64,000 nt of DNA from contig JAXIVH010000018.1 of NCBI GenBank assembly GCA_036785325.1, forward strand, positions 2,845,558 through 2,909,557. The letters run 5' to 3'. The position numbers and the translations under genes were made by a program. The notes under the pieces were generated by a model that saw only the letters and a program-made list of their open reading frames with translations, did no database searches and was not told the origin of the DNA. This document shows positions 22,514-33,900 of the stretch, piece after piece. The stretch comes from Urophycis tenuis (Eukaryota > Chordata > Actinopteri > Gadiformes > Phycidae). The first letter of the stretch is position 1; each line of letters begins with the position of its first letter.

Positions 22514-23916
22514 CTCAACCGCATTGACTAAAGCATGCTGTTAATTGAAAACAAGCACACTCTACCGCTCCTGGGACTGGAGAAACAGTTCCCACTAGTG
22601 GCTCAGCTCAACATGGTTGGTGACTAACGTGGTCACATGCGTCTGTGCATACTTACCCACAGAGTTGCATAGCAACTTCCATCCAGGTACATCACATGCA
22701 GTAGGATGGATGGCCAATTCAATAGAAAACATGTATAGCTCATAAACATGACTGACATGAGTACTGGGGTAGAAGTTATTGTAGTTACAGTTATACGACT
22801 ATAAATTCCAACGACGACAATATGATTATGGTCATATTCATCTAAAGCTATTAAAGACACATGATCATGACAATAATACAATTCTGAGCACATCAACCTT
22901 TCCTAATGTTGTGATGTTTTCTAATAACACATTTCTGTCATATCACTATTTATATTGTCTTACTTCACCCTGTCTGGTTTAGTTACAGGGTAACTAATAT
23001 CTACCCAAGTCTATTTACTATTCAAGGTTACATAACCACATGGTTATGCAACACCATTTGCTAGATAACTGTTAGATCATTTCTAGATAAGACAACAGCA
23101 GGTATTGATGCCAAACCCTCAGACCTCATCAACTACAAACAAACCCGTACCCCCGGCATATTGTCAATAACCAGTTGACTTTCCTTAGCCACAGTGAAAT
23201 GTGTTTTCACCACAGTCGGTCAGACTCATGTTCAACCATAGCAAAGGGGGGGGGGGGATATTTGGGCCTTTGTGTGGACACGATGATGTCATGTCCTTTT
23301 CCTATTGGTGGAGAATGAGAGCTTTGTCTCGCCGAGGCCAGGATGGGTAGTCATCATGTTCACTTGTGACTTAAAAAAAAAAAAAAAAAAAAAAGCTGAT
23401 AAAAAAAAAAGAGAAAAGCTGTCTGGCTGTAGTGCAACAAACAGGCTGTGTGGAATACCACGCCGCCTCTGAGAGTGGCTGAGACAAAGTGTTGTGTCAT
23501 TCTGAAAGCAAAGGGAGGAACAAAAGCACATATGACTGCAATTGCCCTAATTACGTGAATCCCCGCGTCACGCGGTCGGCCCTCCTGTATGCTGACACCA
23601 AAACACAGGATTATGACATTAAAAGCGAGTCGGGGAGACAATGTGTCGCTAAAGTCGAGGGCCGAAGCCGCTCCATTGTCCGGGCCACGCTGACAAATGG
23701 TCACTTAGAAATGACCTGCTATGTTAAAGAACCACACAATGGAGCTTGAGTTGAGGCTGTAACGCTCACTCCTGATGTATGAAACCATTCAAAGTAATCT
23801 GCCATCTACACTCACATGCCTTCTCCTGTTTTCGTATCAACACAGAAAGTGGTGCGTTTCACACGTGACCGCCCACACTCAAATGTATCGCGTATAAACA
23901 CCGCGGTTGGATTTTT

Positions 23917-23951
<35 letters not shown>

Positions 23952-24200
23952 AGTTTTAACTTTGTATGAGAAGTCTTATCTCACATGTTATCACAGCTGC
24001 GCCACTACAGCACACACTGGCCAGCAACACTGCTGAATAATTAGCCATCATCATCCTAATTTCGCCTCTCAACAGCTGACGGGCGACTTGCCACTGTGTG
24101 CAGCCCGCGGCCGGGGACGCGGGACGCACGCGCTAAATGTTGCATTCCAGTGTGAAAGAGAAAAGATTGAAGCTCCACAGCGGACTATTTAACAAGAACC
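22514..24200. other. Intergenic sequence between b4galt4 and arhgap31
   Basis: No gene recognised. It includes an A-rich low-complexity stretch at 23372-23411 and a (TC)n run at 23920-23948. The open frames on both strands around 23289-23749 lack family resemblance. Confidence 0.5.
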
Positions 24201-24209
24201 ATGTGTGAC

Positions 24210-24252
24210 ACCTCCTCCCCCACCCCCACCCGCCCCCACCCCCCCGCGCTCT

Positions 24253-24286
<34 letters not shown>

Positions 24287-24292
24287 CCTCCC
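24210..24292. repeat. Poly-C tract upstream of arhgap31
   Basis: CCCCACCC-type sequence runs into an uninterrupted C run of about 32 bases (24254-24285). The length in the assembly may be unreliable. Confidence 0.92.
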
Positions 24293-24741
24293 TCTATTTC
24301 CCATCCATGCCCTTCAGCTCCTCCACGCCGCCTCCTCCCACTTCCTCCTCCCTCCTGAGCCACAGCGGCTGTGTTGTTGTTGTCCAGGCTCGGGCCTGCA
24401 GCCTCTGGACAGGAAACTGTGTACTTTGGGAGCATTCAGGAAGGCAGAGCAACCTTCCCGTTCTGGAGGTCCAACTCTGGGAGCAACATTTTCTCTTTTA
24501 AAGGAGTCAAGAGGAAATGGATGGAAGAAATTAAAGAGGAGAGCTTCTCGTCTCCCCTCTTCTTCTCCTCGTTCTTCATCTGCTTCTTCTACTCCCTCCA
24601 CCCCCTCCTCTTAAACCTGGTGGTGATGTCATCGTTAGAAGAACAAAAAAGAAAAAAAAAACCCATGTCTCCATATGCACAGAAACATTGAGGTGTGAAA
24701 GCAACATTTTTCAACAAACCCAAAATATGTCCTCTGGAATC

Positions 24742-24901
<160 letters not shown>

Positions 24902-25245
24902 TCCAGTGTGAAGGCTGTGCGAGGAGGCTGTGAGCATGAGAAAGGAGGTCTGTGTGGAGCGAGGGCAGAAGGAGGAGGAGATAACCAGACCCAGGCTGGA
25001 AGGGGGTGGGGGGTGAGGAGTGGGGGGGGGGGGAGGGGGGGAGGAGAAAAAACAACAGGAAACCCAGTCCAACTGAATCGCCGTTCGCTGTGGCCAAAAA
25101 AAAAATCCAAGCGCAGCTTCGAAACTGACAAGGACAAGAACCCTGTGGGCCTTCTTCTGCCTAAAAACCCTCCAGAGATCAGGACTTCTGCCTTCTCCCT
25201 CTCGGTGTTCCTGGGTGAAGCGGAGGAGCCACGGCAGCACAGCAG

Positions 25246-25253
25246 TGACGTCA
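25246..25253 (+). promoter_or_regulatory. arhgap31: Perfect CRE palindrome upstream of arhgap31
   Basis: TGACGTCA, the full cAMP-response element palindrome, lies about 300 bases before the start codon in GC-rich sequence that probably covers the promoter or leader. No TATA box is seen and the transcription start is not determined, so its role is inferred. Confidence 0.4.
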
Positions 25254-25549
25254 CGTCTGTGCAGGCAGGGAGGGCAGAGAGCTGGTCATCCCTGGAACGG
25301 CGAGGATGGTCAAGATGTGAGCGGATGCAGACGGTCGCGGAGCTGAACACTGGACCCGGGGGCTTCTGCTCGGTTAACTTTCTCTTGGTGGTGGAGAAGC
25401 TTCTCTTTTTTTTCCCCCCTCTCCCTTCTCTTGGTCCAGAGCCTCTCTCTCTTTGTGTTCCCGGGGAGGTCTTATGGATGTGAAGGCGCCGCACCGCGTC
25501 CGCAGACATTTCTTTGTTTAAGGTCTTCTGGACGTCTTAGAGGATCCAC

Positions 25550-26216
25550 ATGAAGAACAAGGGCTCGAAGCTGAAGTCTAAGAAGAAAGGAAGCGATAAT
25601 GTGTTTGGCTGTGACCTGATCGAACATCTGCAGAGCTCGGCAGAGGACGGTGAGCTCCGCTCTTTTTAAAACTGTTTGTTACTTTAAGGAACGGCGTGTG
25701 CGTGAATCAGCTGTTTTGGAAATGAAAGGCGAATCGTACAGAGCAGGGGTGAAAGACTTGACTGTACACATGCAGGCCCTGCTGTGGGAGAACAGAAGGA
25801 CTTTGTTTTATATTTACTGTAGCCTTATACAGGGCAGCTTGTTGAGCTTCCACAGAGAACATGAAGTCGGCAGTCAGACTTATTGCGTTACATTACGTTT
25901 ATTCAGAATTCATAATGCGTTTGGTCCAAAGCAACTTACAATTCAACAAATCACCCTAAAAAGTGTGAGAGTCATTTACATAGAAGACTTTAGCTATAAA
26001 TTCTGTATATATTGTTGGCAAATGTAAATCGACTGGGGGAATTCTTCTTGGAAGTTTCCACAGCCAGGGCCTTGCAACACTGTCGTGTTTGAATGACAAC
26101 TCATTCAAGAAGCAGCGAGGGAATAAAATGAGGGATTTGTCATGCAGGGCGTGGCTCAGAGACTGTGGTATTTTCTGTTTTTTTTTCGGGTCAGTTTCCT
26201 CCGGGCACTGAGGAGC

Positions 26217-26285
<69 letters not shown>

Positions 26286-27358
26286 AGGGTCTGCTGGGCT
26301 CGTGGTGAGGCGGGAGCAAAAATACACACAAGAAGGGGCCGTAGAGAAACTTTCACCATCACCATCATCATCATCATACCAGTTTCATTGACAAAAACAA
26401 CAATAACGGTCTCCACATTGATGTGACTGTAGTTGTCTGGGTTTTTACACGTGTAACTATATCTCCCTGACCTATATATTTAACATGCTTTTAGTTGTTT
26501 TTGTTGTGTTGTTTAGTGGGCTGAGGGCATGGGCCTGAGCTCTGTAATTGTGTCAGGGATGAATGCCGCAAAGTGTTTTATTGGGACTGTGTTACAGTTA
26601 CGAGCCAGGCCGCGAAAATAGAGAAACAAGTTAAAATAACAGCACATTCATCGTCTGCTCCGCCACAAATCACTTTTCTGCAGACGGCACGTTAAAACAA
26701 AACATGTGACTCAACATTGCGAATAGGCCCAACAAGCTCATTTGTCGTTGCGGCAGAGGAAGGCAGATAGCGTCTATAAAGTTAAACACAGGACTGTTCC
26801 GACTTTATTCTGGTAAAAGATGTGAGTCACGGAAGTATATACAACACTTGTTCTACAGATTACTGGAAAACCTGGAGAGCCATGAAATTACACTTCAATT
26901 TAAAAGCACTAGGCTGAGAGCCACAGAATACCTTACAATTATTCGGTCTGCCTCTGTGCGCAGGACACAGTGTCTGACCTTAGCTCCACCTTGTCATGTG
27001 TACAGATTTAGCCTTTGAATAAGTACCACTTTTGCCCCAAAATGGCTGCTTTAGGCCCTGGTATACATGAGTGTATTACAGACACATAGACTGAAGAATG
27101 ACCAGAGTAACAATCACTGACCACAAAGTCTTTACACTGTGTCTATTTGTCTTTCTAAATGAGAGCAAATGCTGTTGCCTGCACAATCCCAATAAATAGG
27201 GGTTCGTACGGCATATAATGCCATGTGACATGCTTTTTTGTCCAGCTGTATCAATAGATTCATTGTGGATGATCAGTACATCTTAGAAACCATCAAGCTT
27301 TATCGACCATTCACTTTAACTAGCTTTTTTTTTTTTTTAATTATTATTAGCCTATATT

Positions 27359-27407
<49 letters not shown>

Positions 27408-29761
27408 GCACCCCAAAAGAGAGAATCCAAGTCAGGGTCTATTATAAGATCTACCATGCGACTTAATAAGAAATATTGTTCAATCAACATGAGCACCGCT
27501 CAACAGATCTTAGATCTCACAACACACTAAATCTGGCAAAACAATTAACGTTAACATACCGTTTCCTGTCATTGTGATGGTTCTAGCCACCCCAGTGGTT
27601 TCCTTCTACTGTCACAGCACAGCGAAGTTTTGACAGTGCAGTGGAAACCGGAGCTCCAATCTCGTAAAGCAGAAGAGATAAGGTTAAACTTCTCGGTGTA
27701 GTGGTTGGCTTGCGCTCCGCCGAGCGTTTTACGCGCACAGCGCCGCGTAAAAGATTCCAGTAAGCCATTTCGCGTAAACGCTTTCATAGAGCTTGATTTG
27801 ATGTTTGCCAGTCTCCTAATTTGAATCAGACTAAAAGCATGATACTGCATAATACAATGTATATTATTGGAAAAGCAACTTTTGCGACTCAAAGTGGTCT
27901 AAGCAGGCTAAAAAGAGAACCGTAATAATTAAGAGATAGACTCAACCCTCTTTACTTTTTTCACAAAGCTGTTGGACACCAATCCATACTAAACACATCC
28001 AGCCATTGTGTAAATGTTTCAATAAGCCACTTAGGCCTATTCCATGATAAACTAGAAATGCAAAATATTAACTTCAAGCATGTGTTTGAAACGAACGTGG
28101 TTTGGCACGCTGCCTGTACGATGGTAAACAATGATTAGCGGCATACATTTTACACCACTTCCTCAGCGACGAACCAGCGGTGATTTGTAACGCATACAAT
28201 CATTACGAAAGGCCTACAGCATGTGGGGTTGGTGGCAACTTTTCAAAAGTCTTGTTTCTATTAGAGGAAATGTCGCAAGTATTACCAGCTACAAGGGCTG
28301 GGTGGGACAGGCTTCCTTTGAAACAAACAAACCATTTTTTAACTTCCTGTGGAGGTCCACCTTCTCCGCTGCGGTCCGACAGAGTTGGCCCACACTGCGC
28401 AGTCTGCTCTGTTTACACTGTCCCCTGTGAAGCATGTGTTTAGTGCTCGGTTTACCTTAGTTTCTGACTTTGTTTGTGTGCTCCAGTTATATGTATGTCT
28501 GCCCATTCGCTGACTGGGTTTGCGCTCCTCACGTTTCTTCTCAGGGCTCCTTCCCTCTGGGTTTGGGGACTTTTTATACATCTAAATATAAAATTGTCAT
28601 TTCCCTTCATATAAATGGAAGGAAGTGAAGACTAAATCATTTGGTTTGGAAGATAGCAGGGCAAAAATGAAGGTAATAATCTTGTGAAACAGAATGTGTA
28701 GATTGAAGTATAACTCAAGGTTGTATACGTAGTCCAGTGCCATTTTTTGGGATCGCCAAAAGTGTTTAAGCTGTGAACCTCTGTCCTGACTACTGCTGTG
28801 AACCTCTGTCCTGACACTGCTGTGAACCTCTGTCCTGATTACTGCTGTGAACCTCTGTCCTGACTACTGCTGTGAACCTCTGTCCTGACACTGCTGTGAA
28901 CCTCTGTCCTGATTACTGCTGTGGACCTCTGTCCTGACTACTGCTGTGAACCTCTGTCCTGACTACTGCTGTGAACCTCAGTCCTGACTACTGCTGTGGA
29001 CCTCTGTCCTGACTACTGCTGTGAACCTCTGTCCTGACTACTGCTGTGAACCTCTATCCTGACTACTGCTGTGAACCTCTGTCCTGACTACTGCTGTGAA
29101 CCTCTGTCCTGATTACTGCTGTGAACCTCTGTCCTGACTACTGCTGTGGACCTCTGTCCTGACTACTGCTGTGAACCTCTGTCCTGACTACTGCTGTGAA
29201 CCTCTGTCCTGACTACTGCTGTGAACCTCTGTCCTGACTACTGCTGTGAACCTCTGTCCTGACTACCGCTGTGAACCTCTGTCCTGACTATACTGCTGTG
29301 AACCTCTGTCCTGACTACTGCTGTGAACCTCTGTCCTGACTACTGCTGTGAACCTCTGTCCTGACTACTGCTGTGAACCTCTGTCCTGACTACTGCTGTG
29401 AACCTCTGTCCTGACTACTGCTGTGAACCTCTGTCCTGACTACTGCTGTGAACCTCTGTCGTGACACTGCTGTGAACCTCTGTCCTGACTACTGCTGTGG
29501 ACCTCTGTCGTGACACTGCTGTGCTCCCAGTCCCCCAGGTTCTGAAGACATGTGCAGAGTTCATTGAGCACCATGGAGTGGTGGACGGCATCTACCGGCT
29601 GTCGGGGGTCACCTCCAACATCCAGCGCCTCAGGTATGGAGGAGCACTGAACGAGCCACGCCTCCAGCTACCATAGCTACTCCTAGATGAGAGAGAGACT
29701 TAGAGAGAGAGAGGGAGGGAGAGAGAGAGGGAGAGGAGAGAGAGAGAGAGAGAGAGAAAGT

Positions 29762-29807
<46 letters not shown>

Positions 29808-29821
29808 AAGTGTGTGTGAGA

Positions 29822-29852
<31 letters not shown>

Positions 29853-30179
29853 GGCCGTTTACTATGAGAGATCTGATTAAACAATCTCCAGTCAGTAACA
29901 AGGGGAGTTCTTCCTCCTGCTCTTTCTCAGGACTTTGAAGTTACTTATTGTTGCTGACTAATAAGGACCTGAGGGGCTCTTGGAGGTGGTTATGGTGATG
30001 ATGGCCAAAATGAACTTGTCTGGGGATAAGGCTCGAAATGTTGAAGCTAAATCAACGTTCATATTTTCAAATAATATATATGCAAATAATATTACGCAAA
30101 TGCAAAACCATGATACTCCAAAAGTAGTTCTTGGATGATTCACTCAGTTCAAAGTAAACTTCAACTGTGTGTGTGTGCA

Positions 30180-30219
<40 letters not shown>

Positions 30220-30910
30220 CCTGTGTGCGTGTGTGCGTGCGTGTGTGTGTACATGCCTGTGTGCGTGCGTGCCTGTGTGTGTATGTGCGTGTGCGTGCGT
30301 CTATGTGTGTGCGTGCGTGTGCGCGTGCCTGTGTGTGTGTGCGTGCCTGTGTGTGTGTGTGCACGTGCGTGCGTGCGTGCCTGTGTGTGTGCGTGTGTCT
30401 GTGTATGTGCGTGTGCGTGCGTGCGTGTGTGTGCGTGTGTCTGTGTATGTGCGTGTGCGTGCGTGCGTGCGTGCGTGCGTGCGTGTGTGTGTGTGTGTGC
30501 GTGCCTGTGTGTGTGTGTGCACGTGCGCGTGCGTGCCTGTGTGTGTGCGTGTGTCTGTGTATGTGCGTGTGCGTGCGTGCGTGTGTGTGTGTGGTGTGTG
30601 TGTGTGTGTGCGTTGGTCTCCCCAGGCAGGAGTTCAGCAGTGATTCGTGCCCTGACCTCACTAAGGAGGTCTACCTCCAGGACATCCACTGTGTGGGCTC
30701 CTTATGCAAGCTCTACTTCAGAGAGCTGCCCAACCCCCTGCTCACCTATGAGCTCTACAGCCAGTTCACCGTAGGTCCTAACCTTCCCACTAGAACACAC
30801 ATTCAGCTGAACATCACATCAACATCACTCAACATCACTTCATGTAATTACACAAATAATTTTTGTTGTTGAAACAGATGTTTTCTGCCTGGATACAGAC
30901 TGTAGTGCTG

Positions 30911-30993
<83 letters not shown>

Positions 30994-33900
30994 TTCTCGC
31001 TCACTCTCCCTTTGTACAGTAATACATCAACAGATGCTTTTTTCTGCATCTCACAGTACCGTGCGTGCGTACATTCTTATCGCGGCTGGTCCCACTGAGA
31101 ATCGAACCCCTGGCCCCTGAACAGCTCTGAGCTTGGCCTTCTCAATGTAATGCAGTAACTCTTCTCCCAACAGGAGGCAGCCCGTATCCAGGGGCCGCAG
31201 GAGAAGCTGGAGCACATTCAGGGGGTCATCAAGGAGCTACCGGTCTCCCACTTCAGGTGAGTACACCTGTGGGGGGGGGGCAGCGGGGTCATCCAGGCAA
31301 TCACGCCCTGGAGAGACCCGGGTTCGATTCCTGTCCCTGTGCTGCATGTCCTTCCCTCTCTCTCCTTAAACCCTCCTCACTGTCCTTTCCATTAAAGCAC
31401 CACAAGGTAAACAGACCTCGACCACTGCCTAAAGAGCCAGTAGCAGCACTGGGAGTGTGAAAACAGCTGTAACACATATATTCTCCCATTCATGCCAGGA
31501 CCCTGGAGTACCTGACCAAACACCTGTCGCACCTGGCCACCCTGAGCTGCCAGACCAACATGCACACTCGCAACCTGGCCTTGGTCTGGGCCCCCAACCT
31601 GCTCAGGTGAGGGTGACGTCAGAGCAGGGCTACTTGGGGTTCCGTGCCTTTATTTGTGAACCTGTGACTGTTTGCTGCCAGGCCATACCATGAGGCTTGG
31701 GAGAATGCCATGGTTAGAGGACCCCCACTGGGTGAACCCATGCTATGTGTATATGTGTGTGTCCAAATTACTTTGTTTATTTTCCTTAATATCAAAAGAA
31801 ACTCATTTAGACTTCAATGCAATGCAACTTTCTTCAACGACATTTATCTCAGAATGTTTTCACAATGTTACAATACTTGCAACCCTTGGGAGAACTCATG
31901 TCTCTCATTAACCCCCCCCCCCAGGTGTAAAGACATCGACGCGTCAGCCTGCAGCGGGGACCAGGCCTTCCAGGAGGTACGCGTGCAGCAGGCGGTGGTG
32001 GAGTTCATTCTCAACCACACCGAGCAGATCTTCAACAATGGGACCGGCCTCTGCAAGGCTAAAGAAGGTAACGCTAACTCTCCACGTCGTCGTGATTCTC
32101 GCTCTTAATACACACCACACCTGGTTTAGAGGAAGATGGCCGATGGCCCTTCTTCCTAATGACTTCTGAATGAATCTTAAAACTCTCAGTAAGTCGCTTT
32201 GGATGAAAACCTCTACATTTACATTCAGGGCATTTAGCAGACACTTTTATCCAAGGCGACTTACAAAGAGTACATTTGTCATCAGAAGGTGAAACATTTC
32301 ATTGCTGCTAATACAGTAAGAAAGTCACCAGAACAACTTTCAAGCATTTCAATTGCTAGGTGAACCATTGCTAGTATACAACATCTCTGGTAAGTGCCAA
32401 GTTAGTGCAAGATGTACAACATTCAAGAGCATGAGGGTAGGGGGGGGGGGGGGTTTAGAGGTAGAGGATGGATGTTATGCTCTAAATGGCTGAATAGAAA
32501 ACATAAACATTGTTTGTAGTGGCGATGGTGTTTGACCGCCAGCAAACAGGTTCTGTGTTTGACCCACACTGTGTGCAGTCTAACTCCTTTATGCATCCAG
32601 GAGGACAACGCCAGCAAAATGGCGCCATTCTAAAACGTGATCGGTAATGTAATGTAATAATGTAACCAGGTCTTCCCTGTAATCCTCTCCCAGGGTTGAG
32701 CTTTGCGTGCGGGGAGAAGTACGCCACGCTGCCCCTCAGCGGAGGCCACTGTGGGCCCATGAAGCTGATGAGCCTGGAGGAGGCCCAGGCCCGCTCGCTG
32801 GGCCCGGGACACCCGGTCCACCGCGAGCGCCAGAGGGAGAACAGCCTGCCGGACGCCAGCACCGCCACGCTGTACCACACCGTCCTGGACATCTCCGACA
32901 CCAAGTAGGGACCCGGGGGGCGCAGGGGGGGGGGGGGGGGGGGGGGTTGAGTGTACCGCCAGATGTTCTGGGTTTGATCCCCAAAGTGTGGAGTCCAACC
33001 TGTAGGCCTTATTTATTCAGTCTACCGTACGTGTGGTAACTTGTTATGGTTACTATAGCATAACCAGACAAACACAGGGTTTATTTGGTTGGTTATGATG
33101 TATGGTGTACGAGCAGTTAGGATTGACTGGATGGACTGCTGGCGAAGGTTTTCGAGGGATTTTTGTAGTTTCATTGAAGTGATCTCATGTTGCACTGCTA
33201 ACGGTCCCTAGAAGGTACATTTTACCTCAAGGAGTTTCCCTCTTTTTTGAGGAGTTTTTAACAAGGACCTGTGAAGCCCTTAGAGACTGTTACTGTGATT
33301 CAGGGCTGTACAAACCTTCACCTTCTTCTGACAAATGTACACTTTGTAAGTCGCTTAGGATAAAAGCATCTGCTAAATGCCCTAAATGTAAATGTAAATG
33401 TACAAAACACTGTACAAAGACACTAAATGTGCTGAATGTCCGTTCTACAGGAGGAAATTTTCAGGGAAATCTAAGAAGTGGAAGTCTATCTTCAACCTGG
33501 GGAGGTCCGGGAACGAATCCAAGGGCAAACTCAGCCGGAACGGCAGCGTGTTCATCAGGGGACCAAACACAGGTACCATCCTCACCAGATCCACAGGGTT
33601 TAACCACAACAGTGCATATGGCCAGTCTCTTGTTAAGGTGGGCAGGACACCGTAGTGGCCAGCTGCCACTGCCCCAGTTAAATGATTGTGTCTGTTAGTG
33701 TCTCTTAAATCAGTGGTTCCCAGACTTTTTGTGCTCAAGGCACACCAAAGGACAAGTAAAAATCTCAAAGCACACCTATTGTGCAAAATAGCCTTTATAA
33801 CATGTGTTATCACTCATATCATGTGAAATATCTGTAAATTTGCATAATTATTCACTAATGCCAAATAAAATGTGACAAAGACTCATATTAATTTATTTAT

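Noticed and set aside
28770..29526. Regular array resembling a CRISPR or satellite locus
   Set aside because: Units of about 25 bp follow each other without unique spacers in a vertebrate intron; it is a minisatellite.
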